From an uncultured Prevotella sp. (GTDB lineage: Bacteria > Bacteroidota > Bacteroidia > Bacteroidales > Bacteroidaceae): a stretch of 64,000 nucleotides of DNA. The first letter of the stretch is position 1; every line of letters begins with the position of its first letter. Of this stretch, positions 28,956 through 39,337 are shown piece by piece. A program made the position numbers and the translations under genes. Location of the stretch: the NCBI GenBank assembly GCA_905236755.1, contig CAJOCR010000010.1, positions 62,001 through 126,000 of the forward strand, given 5' to 3'. The notes under the pieces are model-generated. The model did no database searches, was not told the DNA's origin, and worked only from the letters and a program-made list of their open reading frames with translations.

Positions 28956-31076
28956 TTAAACTTCAACAAGTTGTTTTTTCTTATCAGGGTTATGCTGATA
29001 GAAACGACGAGAAGCCTCTGCCTGACGAGGAGCAGAGAAGTTGCTTACACGCTTCAGATAACCTATAATACGAGTCATATAATCAACATTCTTGCTATGA
29101 CAGCATGGACATTCATGAAGGTAACGCTTATCAATATGCCCACAGTCATTACAGATAGTATTAGGAATGTTGAATGTAAAGTAATTACATCCTTCTTTCG
29201 CTGCCACACAGAACATATGGCGATACTGCTCTTTAGAAAGATGTTCTTCAAGGTTCATATGAAGAGCCGAGCCACCAGTAAGATGCTCAATATATGGAGC
29301 ACCATGCAGTTTGAACTTATCAATAATACTCAGGCTGTCATCTTCTACGACATAGAAATAACTGTTATAGCAATCACGAGGAACAAAATATCCATCTTCA
29401 CGATCCCATTTTGCGTGTTTCACGCCCACATTTTCAGCAGGAATCATCTCACAATTAAACATAAGATCCTTAGTACGGAATTGCTTATTATATTTCTCTA
29501 TAAGACTAAGCAGTTCTTTTACGAAAGCCTTATACTTCTCATTAGGAGTTATCTGCAAGCCCATAAACTCTGCAGCCTCTACAAGACCATTGATACCAAT
29601 GGTAAGATACTGACGAGACATATTAATATATCCAGCATCAAACAAAGGCAACATACCATGTTTTTGCAATTCAAGTAAATTCTCATTATAAGCTATCTGA
29701 ACCTTATGACATAGTTCTATAACATGAGAAAGGTATTCCTTATAATCTTGCTTATTGTTTATAGCATACTGTATGCAGCGATTAAGGTTTATGGTAAGCA
29801 CAGACTTAGAACCAGTAGAAACACCACCAGCACCAAGTGTGTAACTAAATCCATTGTCCTGAATCTCGTTACGCAAACGGCAACAAGAACTGAGCGAGTC
29901 GGCATTATCACTAAGGTAAGTAAAGAAGCTATGACCAGCAGCATACATCTCTGCTGCAAAGTCGCCCCACTCTTTATCCTTGCAATCGCCATTCTCTGTA
30001 AGCATTGCCATAGTCTCAACAGGGAAAGTAAGAACAGTCTTTGTACGCTCCTCATTAAACCACTTCATGAAACGTTTCTGCAACCAGTTCACACCTTCCC
30101 AATCAGGCTGCGAACCATCAGGGAAGAAGAAGTTACCGAAAAGGCTCTCGAAATAATACTTATCATAATATGATATATTCCAGAAAACAGCCTGATAGTT
30201 ACGAGCACCAGTAGGCTGATTCAAAGAATATACAATCTGTTCGAAACAATCGGTAATAACCTTATCTATACTGCGTTTTTTAATACTCAGATCAACAATC
30301 TCGTCAGTACGCTTATAGTAGCCTTTACCGTATTCAAGTTCTATGAAATAGTTCATATACATAAGAAACTCAGGAGTAGCGCATGCACCTGCAAGCATAG
30401 AGCTCACCATAAAAACCATATTAATAAAACCGCCACAAAACGACTTCAGATTGCTTGGTGCAGTTGAATTTCCGCCAATGCTTGTTGTACCGCCAATGAG
30501 CCATGGATACATGGTGATAGAAGCGCAGTAATTAGCAAGATTGGTTTCATCATTCTTATAAATAAAATGATGAGTCAGCAAGTAAATATACTCGTCTGCA
30601 AGTTCTTTTCCGTATATTTTTTTTATTCTGTCAGTAAGAAGGCGACGATTAAGGCGAATAAAGTTTGATTTAGGTAATTCACCAATGAGAGTAGCGATAT
30701 TTTTATGCTCTACATTGGCATTAGCATCGTATTTTGAGCCAGTAGCAGCATTGGACGCCTCACAGTATTCAGACAAGAACTTGAGTTTAGATAGAGTTTC
30801 ACGGTCTTCTGTGTGTTGCTGACGATAAAGCATAAAGCTCTTAGCTACCTTATAGTAGCCCTCACGCATAAGAGCCTCTTCAACTTGGTTCTGAATATCT
30901 TCCACCTTGATACCCTCATGAATATCTAAATGACTGATAATCTTAGAAATAGACCCTAAGTCAGCAGGTTCTGCAACAGATTCAAATGCCTTAATAATAG
31001 CATTCATAATCTTGTCAAGTGAGAAACGATCTTTGCTTCCGTCGCGTTTTGTAATGGTAAAGTTTTTAATCTCCAT
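28956..31076 (-). CDS. nrdD: Anaerobic ribonucleoside-triphosphate reductase
   Basis: N-term ATP-cone; C-term zinc-binding CNDCGHIDKRYLHECPCCHSKNVDYMTRIIGYLKRVSNFS with glycyl radical site. Confidence 0.95.
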   Translation of the reverse strand: MEIKNFTITKRDGSKDRFSLDKIMNAIIKAFESVAEPADLGSISKIISHLDIHEGIKVEDIQNQVEEALMREGYYKVAKSFMLYRQQHTEDRETLSKLKFLSEYCEASNAATGSKYDANANVEHKNIATLIGELPKSNFIRLNRRLLTDRIKKIYGKELADEYIYLLTHHFIYKNDETNLANYCASITMYPWLIGGTTSIGGNSTAPSNLKSFCGGFINMVFMVSSMLAGACATPEFLMYMNYFIELEYGKGYYKRTDEIVDLSIKKRSIDKVITDCFEQIVYSLNQPTGARNYQAVFWNISYYDKYYFESLFGNFFFPDGSQPDWEGVNWLQKRFMKWFNEERTKTVLTFPVETMAMLTENGDCKDKEWGDFAAEMYAAGHSFFTYLSDNADSLSSCCRLRNEIQDNGFSYTLGAGGVSTGSKSVLTINLNRCIQYAINNKQDYKEYLSHVIELCHKVQIAYNENLLELQKHGMLPLFDAGYINMSRQYLTIGINGLVEAAEFMGLQITPNEKYKAFVKELLSLIEKYNKQFRTKDLMFNCEMIPAENVGVKHAKWDREDGYFVPRDCYNSYFYVVEDDSLSIIDKFKLHGAPYIEHLTGGSALHMNLEEHLSKEQYRHMFCVAAKEGCNYFTFNIPNTICNDCGHIDKRYLHECPCCHSKNVDYMTRIIGYLKRVSNFSAPRQAEASRRFYQHNPDKKKQLVEV

Positions 31077-31299
31077 ATGGTGTTAATGCTTTAGTTTTAG
31101 GGCAAACTTTTTGTGATTTTCATTTTTACAATTCTCCAAAAAGAAAACTTCATGAAGAAATCATAATATTAAATTAACCCGTTTTTTTGTTTCCCGCAAA
31201 GATAGCATAAAAAAGAAAAAATCGAGCATCGAGGCCCGATTTTCTTATGTTTTTTTACAATTATTAGCGAATGAATTTCAGGATTATTTACAGTGATTT

Positions 31300-32256
31300 T
31301 TAAAGTATTACTGACGAAATATCCACTAAGTTATTGACTATTGCATAGATAGTAAGTCCAGCCGGACTATGTATCTGTAATTTGCGTGCAATATTACGAC
31401 GATGTGTAATAACTGTATTGGTAGAAATACACAAATGATCAGCAATTTCTTTGTTAGTCATACCTTGAACAAGACTAATAATAACGTCCTTTTCACGATC
31501 GCTCAACGCATCAGAATTGTCCTGGCTCTGATTTATCATATTGCTTATCTTCACGCTTACATCGCTTTGGCGATTCTTCTTCTCAAGACTTCGAATAGCA
31601 GGTACGAAAATCTCGTCCTCAACAAGTCGGTGAGCAGAAAGCCATTCTTCATTATTATATATATCGTAAAGAGTTGCAGTAAGCTGATTGTTATGAAGTC
31701 CGTCAGAAGGCAGGTATTTAATAATAATATTCTTTAATTCCTTAAGTTTTATATCTGCCTGAGTATGATGTTTTGAGAATGTATCAATATCATAATCCCC
31801 CACTACATTGTTATCGAGCAAAGACTGCACATAAGGGAACACGTTTTTCTCCTCATACTTCATGTGAGAATGAATCTGATGAGCATACTCATCATATAAT
31901 TTCAGTATCAGACGTGCAAGATTATCATTTTCATCAAGAGCCTCTGAAAGTTCTTTGCGAATGAAAGGCAGTTGGAATTCGAGATAATATTCATGACTTG
32001 CCTTAAGATACTTCAAAAGAGTTGGTACAGAAAGACGCTCTACATCATCAATATTGCGATAACCATTAATAGTGAAATTAACAACAGCGAGAAATGTGTT
32101 AGTATCAACATTCTGGTCTTCGCACACATTTCTTACTGTCTTGTCACCAAAGCCTATATTGATACCGAAAGCACCAAGACTCTGCAGTATGTTATAGTTA
32201 TCACGGATGATATTGATGAGCTTATCATCAGCCTCATACATTTTCTGATTCTTCAT
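31300..32256 (-). CDS. RIC/hemerythrin-like domain fused to LuxR HTH transcriptional regulator
   Basis: N-term DUF542-like FGINIGFGDKTVRNVCEDQNVDTNTFLAVVN; hemerythrin ligands KASHEYYLEFQLPFI, HSHMKYEEKNVFP, FSKHHTQAD, AHRLVEDEIFVPAI; C-term LSDREKDVIISLVQGMTNKEIADHLCISTNTVITHRRNIARKL. Confidence 0.85.
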   Translation of the reverse strand: MKNQKMYEADDKLINIIRDNYNILQSLGAFGINIGFGDKTVRNVCEDQNVDTNTFLAVVNFTINGYRNIDDVERLSVPTLLKYLKASHEYYLEFQLPFIRKELSEALDENDNLARLILKLYDEYAHQIHSHMKYEEKNVFPYVQSLLDNNVVGDYDIDTFSKHHTQADIKLKELKNIIIKYLPSDGLHNNQLTATLYDIYNNEEWLSAHRLVEDEIFVPAIRSLEKKNRQSDVSVKISNMINQSQDNSDALSDREKDVIISLVQGMTNKEIADHLCISTNTVITHRRNIARKLQIHSPAGLTIYAIVNNLVDISSVIL

Positions 32257-32348
32257 TCTCTTTGCACGTATAATATGTAATTATGTGCAAAATTATAAAA
32301 ATACTTGCAGAAAAGCAATACTTACAAGTAGGTATTTAAAAACAAAAA

Positions 32349-32372
32349 GGGATGCAAATTTCTTTGCATCCC
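32349..32372 (-). terminator. Rho-independent terminator for rny
   Basis: GGGATGCAAA-TTTC-TTTGCATCCC perfect 10-bp stem; T-tract on minus strand. Confidence 0.85.
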
Positions 32373-32393
32373 TAATAAAATATTGTGATGATG

Positions 32394-33932
32394 TTATTTT
32401 GCGTAAGCAACAGAACGAACCTCACGGATAACGGTAATCTTAACCTGACCTGGGTAAGTCATCTCGTTCTGAATCTTTGTTGCAATCTCATCGCTGAGCT
32501 TCAGACTCTCATCGTCGGTCATCTTATCAGCTCCTACGATAACACGAAGCTCACGACCTGCCTGAATAGCATAAGTCTTGGTTACACCTGGATAACTCAT
32601 AGCAATAGCCTCAAGATCGTTAAGACGTTTGATATAAGCCTCTACAACCTCACGACGAGCACCTGGGCGAGCACCAGAGATAGCGTCACAAACCTGAACG
32701 ATTGGAGCAATGAGACTGGTCATCTCTGCTTCATCATGGTGTGCAGCAATAGCATTGCAAATATCAGCCTTTTCCTTGTATTTCTCAGCTATCTTAGCTC
32801 CATAGAGTGCGTGTGGCAATTCGGTTTCCTCATCTGGCACCTTACCAATATCGTGAAGCAAACCAGCACGCTTAGCCTTCTTAGGATTGAGTCCAAGTTC
32901 AGAAGCCATAACAGCACAAAGGTTAGCTGTTTCGCGAGCATGCTGCAATAGGTTCTGACCATAAGAAGAACGATATTTCATCTTACCAACAATACGGATA
33001 AGTTCTGGGTGCAAACCGTGAATACCAAGGTCGATAGCTGTGCGCTTACCAGTTTCAATAATCTCGTTCTCCAACTGCTTCTTAACCTTAGTAACAACCT
33101 CTTCGATACGAGCTGGGTGGATACGGCCATCGGCAACAAGCTGATGAAGAGCCAAACGGCATATTTCGCGACGAACAGGGTCGAAAGCTGAGATTACTAC
33201 TGCATCTGGTGTATCGTCAACAACGATTTCTACACCTGTAGCAGCCTCAAGGGCACGGATATTACGTCCTTCACGACCAATGATGCGTCCCTTTACCTCG
33301 TCATTTTCAATATGGAACACGCTAACACTATTTTCGATAGCAGTTTCAGTTGCTACACGCTGAATAGTCTGAATAACGATTTTCTTCGCCTGATTAGTTG
33401 CGTCGAGCTTAGCCTGGTCTATAATCTCATTAACATAGCTTGCAGCATCGAGTTTAGCCTGGTCTTTCAAACTTTCAACCAAACGAGCCTTAGCCTCTTC
33501 AGCGCTCAAACCAGAAAGTTCCTCGAGTTTTGACTGCTCTTGCAGCATCATCTTTTCAAGGTCCTGCTGCTTTACAGCCAACAGTTTCTTTTCATTGTCA
33601 ACACGCATTTGGAACTGTTCAACCTCCTGACGGCGGCGACCGATTTCCTCCTGTCGCTGATTAAGACTGATTTCGCGTTGTTTTAGTTTGTTTTCACTCT
33701 GCTGAATCTTAGAGTTGCGTTGCTGCACCTCTTTCTCCAGTTCACTTTTCTTGTTTAGGAACTTCTCTTTAACCTCAAGAAGTTTTTTCTCTTTAATAAC
33801 TTCAGCTTCTTTTTCGGCAGCTGATACCATTTCATTATATTTTCCCTTAATTACATAACGGAAAATTGCGTAGCCTACTAATCCACCCACAACAAGGGCG
33901 ACAGCAGAAACTATGATGCTTGTTAATACCAT
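32394..33932 (-). CDS. rny: Ribonuclease Y
   Basis: N-term TM, coiled coil, KH ([34 protein letters not shown]), HD domain ([10 protein letters not shown]...AIAAHHDE). Confidence 0.97.
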   Translation of the reverse strand: MVLTSIIVSAVALVVGGLVGYAIFRYVIKGKYNEMVSAAEKEAEVIKEKKLLEVKEKFLNKKSELEKEVQQRNSKIQQSENKLKQREISLNQRQEEIGRRRQEVEQFQMRVDNEKKLLAVKQQDLEKMMLQEQSKLEELSGLSAEEAKARLVESLKDQAKLDAASYVNEIIDQAKLDATNQAKKIVIQTIQRVATETAIENSVSVFHIENDEVKGRIIGREGRNIRALEAATGVEIVVDDTPDAVVISAFDPVRREICRLALHQLVADGRIHPARIEEVVTKVKKQLENEIIETGKRTAIDLGIHGLHPELIRIVGKMKYRSSYGQNLLQHARETANLCAVMASELGLNPKKAKRAGLLHDIGKVPDEETELPHALYGAKIAEKYKEKADICNAIAAHHDEAEMTSLIAPIVQVCDAISGARPGARREVVEAYIKRLNDLEAIAMSYPGVTKTYAIQAGRELRVIVGADKMTDDESLKLSDEIATKIQNEMTYPGQVKITVIREVRSVAYAK

Positions 33933-34001
33933 TATTATTTATTTAAGTTCATTTATTATTTTGATGATACATACCTTTATTATAAATGAACAAATATATT
34001 T

Positions 34002-34304
34002 TTAGTCTTTCAGAGCATCTTCAATTTCAGAAGTAAGTTTGCCAAGAAGGTCCGAGAACGGTTCGGTATCGTTACGAGACGCTTCACGCTCATATCTCAA
34101 AGCAATATCAATGAGACTCATATACAATAAATCCTTTTCGCCTTTAGTTCCTTTAAAGGCGTTTGCATAAGTATTCACAGTATCAGTAATAAGCTTTGCT
34201 GCATTACGATACAGATATTCTTCTTCTGGAAGAACATTCACCGACATTTCTGTATCGTACACATGAAGTCGTATACGTAATTTTTCTTTCTTTACTTCTG
34301 CCAT
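34002..34304 (-). CDS. zapA: Cell division protein ZapA
   Basis: RIRLHVYDTEMSVNVLPEEEYLYRNAAKLITDTVNTYANAF...LLYMSLIDIALRYE. Confidence 0.8.
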   Translation of the reverse strand: MAEVKKEKLRIRLHVYDTEMSVNVLPEEEYLYRNAAKLITDTVNTYANAFKGTKGEKDLLYMSLIDIALRYEREASRNDTEPFSDLLGKLTSEIEDALKD

Positions 34305-34313
34305 CGCTTCTGA

Positions 34314-34607
34314 TTATTTGCCACTCAGTAGCGTAATACATTTGTCCACGTCTCTGATGAGCGATTGAACTCTCTTCTTGGCTCCTTCAATGTCGCCGTC
34401 AGTAATTTCAATCATCTTAGCCATCTTGAGACTATCGTAATCTCGTTGCGCCTGAGCCAACTGTTCCTGAAGCTGTTTTATTTGAGCGTTTTTCTCCTCT
34501 ACCTGTTCGTTCAACTTCTGACAAGCAGTTTTAGTTTCCTTAAACTGCAAAATCATTTGTCTCACACGGGTAGAAAACAGATTCAAAGTTTTCTCATTTG
34601 CGTCCAT
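34314..34607 (-). CDS. Small coiled-coil protein (ZapB-like by context)
   Basis: Coiled coil KTACQKLNEQVEEKNAQIKQLQEQLAQAQRDYDSLK; adjacent to zapA. Confidence 0.6.
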   Translation of the reverse strand: MDANEKTLNLFSTRVRQMILQFKETKTACQKLNEQVEEKNAQIKQLQEQLAQAQRDYDSLKMAKMIEITDGDIEGAKKRVQSLIRDVDKCITLLSGK

Positions 34608-34690
34608 AGATATACAATTTGGTTACAAAATTAAAATTTTAAATTGACAAAACCAAATTATTCTTAAAGTTTTTGTTTAAGAAAAAATAA

Positions 34691-35338
34691 TTATTTCATC
34701 ATTGCTTTGGCCTTCTCAACCTGCTGCTCTGATGGTTTTGGTTCTTTCTTTGCCAACATTACTACCTGATAAACGAAGTCTGTAATCCATTTCTGCGAGA
34801 AGCCTAAGCGCTGATCATACTGACGAATAGCCATAACAGCCTTGATTACACTTGCATCGGTATAATCATTCTTGGTAAAGATATCAGAAACAGTTTTCTG
34901 AGTCATTGTATAGATAGCCTTTTTAAAGAAAGAAGGCAAACGAAGTTTAAACTTCATTAAATTACCAGTAAGCATCATCAAATCCTGTGTGAAGCCCTGG
35001 AACTGAATGAGATAGGTCTGAACATCCTGAATTTTACGACAGTTCTTACGAATACTCTGGTCTATCTCCTTGAAGAAACTATCGTCGAGAGTGTACATCT
35101 CTTTCAACATTTTCTTACAATGATTGCGTTCACCGATACCTATCTTATTATTTACTGTAGCTACATGGAAAGTAGCCTTGAACATCCGCAAGTCAGGAAG
35201 CATAGCAAGATTGTTTACTCCTGTATTTGTTGCTATCGATGCCTGGAAATACACTCTAATAAGAGTCATAAAATCTTCCATTCCACCAACCTTACTTGCA
35301 TTATCTTTATTTCCGAACAATTTTGATAAAAATCCCAT
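34691..35338 (-). CDS. Conserved hypothetical protein
   Basis: 215-aa intact ORF, MGFLSKLFGNKDNASK...; no family recognised. Confidence 0.65.
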   Translation of the reverse strand: MGFLSKLFGNKDNASKVGGMEDFMTLIRVYFQASIATNTGVNNLAMLPDLRMFKATFHVATVNNKIGIGERNHCKKMLKEMYTLDDSFFKEIDQSIRKNCRKIQDVQTYLIQFQGFTQDLMMLTGNLMKFKLRLPSFFKKAIYTMTQKTVSDIFTKNDYTDASVIKAVMAIRQYDQRLGFSQKWITDFVYQVVMLAKKEPKPSEQQVEKAKAMMK

Positions 35339-35582
35339 AATAATTTTTGTTTAACTTTGCAAAGTTACAAAAAAACGAGTGCAGAACAAAATAAACGTGT
35401 TTATTTTTTATGCCGAGCACAATGTAACTTATCCCCTCCCCTTACGAATGAGAGACTGGGAGAGTTGAAATTTAAAGGCGAAAATTACGAAAAAAGCTTG
35501 TAAAATCAACATAAATACCAACAAGTTTGTTCCGTTAAAAATAAAATACTAATTTTACAATCTGAACATTATAAAAATAAAC

Positions 35583-36608
35583 ATGAAGAGAATCGGACCT
35601 ATTTCTATATTAGCGTTGCTGGGCATAATAACATTTGCCTTTTCATTACACAGCTGTAAGAATAACAAGAAAAAGCAAGATAAGGTAGTTAATCTCGCTA
35701 TCGACAAAAAACCAGAAATCAAGAATAAAAAATCTTTTCATACTTCAAAACATATTGGTATTGGTGGAACGCTATCGGAGCAATGGAAGAAATCAGATAG
35801 TTTGTACACCCATACTTCTACAAAGAAACTAATAGAGCTTGCATCGGATCAAGATGATGTGATTGAAAGTTTGATTGCTTTTAGGGCTCTATTGATGAAG
35901 AATCCACATAAGGCTGTTAACTTGGCCATTTCCGAAATAGATGATACTACCAATGTATCAACTTTAGCCGGGTGTTGTAGAGAAAACGATTGTGTATCTA
36001 ATGTAAGAATCAGTATGATACAATATGCAAGAAAGTACTATAAAGTTTCTATGGCAGATTCAATACGTATTGATAGCGCACTACTGTTTTCAAATTATCC
36101 TTCTAAATTTTATTACATATATCATCTTTATCACAAACTACCAGCCAAGCCTGAGTACGAGAAACGACTTCTACAATTATACAAACATGATCAATATGCA
36201 TTGATTGCTTTAGCAAGGTATCATAGAGTAGCTACAAAACAAGAGATTATCCGATTGCTTTCCAAAATAAGCAAAAATATTAATATAGATAATCGTGACA
36301 CAATTAACACAGTATTAGATGCAGTTACAACATGGCCTTCGGAATCATATAAACATCAAGTAATAAAAGTATGTCAGCATATACTTAATAACCCTGATAC
36401 ACGTGGTTGCTATCGTAATGTTTTTGGTGCCTTAATGGCCTATAACGATAAGTGGAGCTACAATTATATAGACAAGACTTTATCAAAAGCAATAAAAGAA
36501 AAACAAGTTTCATTCGCCACATGTTACTCTTTTCTTGAAGCATACGAAGCCAACCCTCTTCCATTATTTAAGCCATTGGTACAGAAATACAAAATTTCAC
36601 TGGAATAG
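35583..36608 (+). CDS. Hypothetical lipoprotein
   Basis: N-term hydrophobic followed by LHSCKNNKKKQ; 341 aa; no family recognised. Confidence 0.6.
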   Translation: MKRIGPISILALLGIITFAFSLHSCKNNKKKQDKVVNLAIDKKPEIKNKKSFHTSKHIGIGGTLSEQWKKSDSLYTHTSTKKLIELASDQDDVIESLIAFRALLMKNPHKAVNLAISEIDDTTNVSTLAGCCRENDCVSNVRISMIQYARKYYKVSMADSIRIDSALLFSNYPSKFYYIYHLYHKLPAKPEYEKRLLQLYKHDQYALIALARYHRVATKQEIIRLLSKISKNINIDNRDTINTVLDAVTTWPSESYKHQVIKVCQHILNNPDTRGCYRNVFGALMAYNDKWSYNYIDKTLSKAIKEKQVSFATCYSFLEAYEANPLPLFKPLVQKYKISLE

Positions 36609-36714
36609 ACAATTCAATGGTAGGATTTTCAAAAAAGTCACTTTTTAATAAATGTGGTTTCTCTTTTTTTTATACCTTTGCGAGAAAATATAATTAAAAG
36701 CCAAAGATACGCCC

Positions 36715-37590
36715 ATGAAAGGAATTGTACTTGCCGGAGGTTCTGGCACACGTCTATACCCTATCACAAAGGGTATAAGCAAACAACTGATACCTATTTT
36801 TGACAAACCAATGATATATTATCCTATATCAGTATTAATGCTTGCTGGTATCAAGGATATCCTTATCATATCTACCCCATTCGACTTACCTGGCTTCAAG
36901 CGTTTGCTTGGCGATGGTCATGAACTTGGAGTAAACTTTGAATATGCCGAACAGCCAAGTCCAGATGGATTGGCTCAGGCTTTTATCATAGGCGAAAAGT
37001 TCATTGGCAACGACAGTGCTTGTTTGGTTCTTGGCGATAATATTTTCTATGGTGCAGGCTTTACTGGCTTGTTACAAGAGAGTGTTAAAGCTGCAGAAGA
37101 AGGCACTGCAAGCGTTTTCGGCTATTACGTTAACGACCCTGAGAGATACGGTGTTGCCGAGTTCGACAAGAACGGCAACTGTTTGAGTATCGAAGAAAAA
37201 CCTGAGCATCCTAAAAGCAACTATGCCGTTGTGGGTCTTTATTTCTATCCAAACAGCGTAGTAGAAATAGCTAAAAACATAAAGCCTTCATCACGAGGCG
37301 AGCTCGAGATTACCACTGTCAACCAAGAATATCTGAAACAACAGAGTTTGAAGGTACGCACCCTGCAACGCGGTTTTGCTTGGCTCGACACAGGCACCCA
37401 CGACAGTCTTTCTGAGGCAAGTACCTTTATCGAAGTCATTGAGAAGCGTCAAGGACTCAAGGTAGCCTGTCTGGAAGAAATAGCCTTCCGCCAGGGATGG
37501 ATTGATGCCCTGCAACTAAAAAAATTAGCAGAGCCAATGCTCAAAAACGACTACGGAAAGTATCTTTTGAGCTTGGCAGAAGAAAAATAA
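36715..37590 (+). CDS. rfbA: Glucose-1-phosphate thymidylyltransferase
   Basis: [67 protein letters not shown]. Confidence 0.97.
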   Translation: MKGIVLAGGSGTRLYPITKGISKQLIPIFDKPMIYYPISVLMLAGIKDILIISTPFDLPGFKRLLGDGHELGVNFEYAEQPSPDGLAQAFIIGEKFIGNDSACLVLGDNIFYGAGFTGLLQESVKAAEEGTASVFGYYVNDPERYGVAEFDKNGNCLSIEEKPEHPKSNYAVVGLYFYPNSVVEIAKNIKPSSRGELEITTVNQEYLKQQSLKVRTLQRGFAWLDTGTHDSLSEASTFIEVIEKRQGLKVACLEEIAFRQGWIDALQLKKLAEPMLKNDYGKYLLSLAEEK

Positions 37591-37596
37591 AAGCAT

Positions 37597-37629
37597 AAAT
37601 ACGATGGAGAAAATCCCTCCATCGTATTT
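37597..37629 (+). terminator. Rho-independent terminator for rfbA
   Basis: AAATACGATGGAG / CTCCATCGTATTT 13-bp stem followed by T-run. Confidence 0.85.
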
Positions 37630-37751
37630 TTTTGACACATATATTTGCCCTATTAAAATAAAAAGCGTATATTTGTCCCCGCATCAAAAAAACGATGCAC
37701 AAATGTAGCTTAAACCATTGAACACATTAATTAATAATTATAATCTAAATC

Positions 37752-39209
37752 ATGGCAAATTCAGTAAAGAAAATTTTGTCAGGCGATTTTAACAAGAGAA
37801 AGGCATTGATGTTTGGCATCACTGCCTTATTAACGCTCATTGTTTGGAATCTGCCCTCAAGCTGTTTTGGTATAGATGGTCTTACCACAGTACAGCAGCG
37901 CACCATCGCCATCTTCGTTATGGCAGTAATGCTTTGGCTCACAGAGGCTATACCTGCTTGGGCCACATCAGTAACCATCATTTTCGTATTGCTATTCTGT
38001 GTTAGCGATTCCGCCTTTAACTTCCTGCAAGGATCTGAGGGTGATGCCGGAAAGCTTCTCGACTATCAAGGTATCATGGCATGTTTTGCCGACCCAACAA
38101 TCATTCTCTTCCTTGGCGGTTTCATTCTGGCGATTGCAGCAACGAAATCAGGACTTGACGTAGTGATGGCACGCAATCTGATAAAACCATTTGGTAAAAA
38201 GTCAGAGAATGTGCTCTTAGGCTTCATGCTCATCACTGGTATCTTCTCAATGTTCATCTCTAACACAGCCACAGCGGCAATGATGCTTACATTCCTCACC
38301 CCTGTGTTTAAATCATTACCAGCCAACGGAAAAGGACGTATAGCCCTCACAATGGCTATTCCTATCGGTGCTAACTTCGGCGGTATGGGAACACCTATTG
38401 GTACGCCACCTAACGCCTTTGCTTTCAAAACCCTTAATGAATTAGGAATGGGTATAGGTTTCGGGCAGTGGATGGCTGTTATGGTACCACTTGTTATCGT
38501 GATGCTTATCCTTTCATGGTTTATCATTAAGACCTTCTATCCTTTCTCAAAGAAAACAATAGAACTGCAGATTGAAGGCGAAGTGGAATGGAACTGGCGT
38601 ACATACGTTGTTGCTATTACATTCGTTACCACCATCCTGCTTTGGGTATTTGGTAAGCAGGTAGGCATCAACGCCAACACCGTAGCAATGCTTCCTATTG
38701 CCGTATTTGCATTCACTGGTGTAATTACAGCTGACGACCTTAAAGATATTGACTGGGGCGTTATCTGGATGGTAGCAGGTGGTTTCGCTCTTGGTCTTGC
38801 CATGAACGGAACAGGTCTTGCCGAGAATGCCGTTAAGAGTATTCCATTCGGCGACTGGAACCCTATCGTGATACTTATTATCTCTGGTGTGCTTTGTTTC
38901 GCACTCAGTAACTTCATCTCAAACACAGCCACAGCCGCTTTGCTTATTCCTATCCTTACTGTGGTTTGTCAGGGAATGGGCGATGCCTTGTTACCAATCG
39001 GAGGCACATCAACCGTTATCATAGGTATTGCCGTAGCCGCCAGCTGCGCTATGTCACTTCCTATCAGTACCCCACCAAATGCCATTGCCTACTCTACTGG
39101 TCTTATCGAACAGAAAGACATGGCCAAGGCCGGTTTCACATCAGGCGTGATAAGTCTTGTAATAGGTTATATTGCCCTAATTGCATTCTGCAAGTTAGGA
39201 ATATTATAA
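37752..39209 (+). CDS. SLC13/DASS family anion:sodium symporter
   Basis: TEAIPAWATSVTIIF, SNTATAAMMLTFLTPV, SNFISNTATAALLIPIL, LPISTPPNAIAYSTGLI. Confidence 0.92.
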   Translation: MANSVKKILSGDFNKRKALMFGITALLTLIVWNLPSSCFGIDGLTTVQQRTIAIFVMAVMLWLTEAIPAWATSVTIIFVLLFCVSDSAFNFLQGSEGDAGKLLDYQGIMACFADPTIILFLGGFILAIAATKSGLDVVMARNLIKPFGKKSENVLLGFMLITGIFSMFISNTATAAMMLTFLTPVFKSLPANGKGRIALTMAIPIGANFGGMGTPIGTPPNAFAFKTLNELGMGIGFGQWMAVMVPLVIVMLILSWFIIKTFYPFSKKTIELQIEGEVEWNWRTYVVAITFVTTILLWVFGKQVGINANTVAMLPIAVFAFTGVITADDLKDIDWGVIWMVAGGFALGLAMNGTGLAENAVKSIPFGDWNPIVILIISGVLCFALSNFISNTATAALLIPILTVVCQGMGDALLPIGGTSTVIIGIAVAASCAMSLPISTPPNAIAYSTGLIEQKDMAKAGFTSGVISLVIGYIALIAFCKLGIL

Positions 39210-39337
39210 TTAAGGAGATAGAAGAAGTTTGAAGGAGATAGAAGTAGATAAAAGACATTAGTTTTAATGGCATTGTCCTCTATCTCCACCGCAGAAAGCG
39301 GCAAAATCCTTTTAACTCAATACAACTTCTTTTATTA

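Noticed and set aside
28827-29678. 283-aa plus-strand ORF antisense to nrdD
   Set aside because: Lies opposite a strongly conserved gene; its composition looks like a mirror of nrdD coding bias and no domain was recognised.
33955-34000. 6S RNA-like element near zapA (as in Proteobacteria)
   Set aside because: Only a short GTTCATTTAT/ATAAATGAAC inverted repeat is visible; no 6S-like structure can be supported.
38066-38932. Two antisense ORFs (153 and 131 aa) inside the DASS transporter
   Set aside because: Opposite-strand frames of a hydrophobic, codon-biased gene; no independent evidence.
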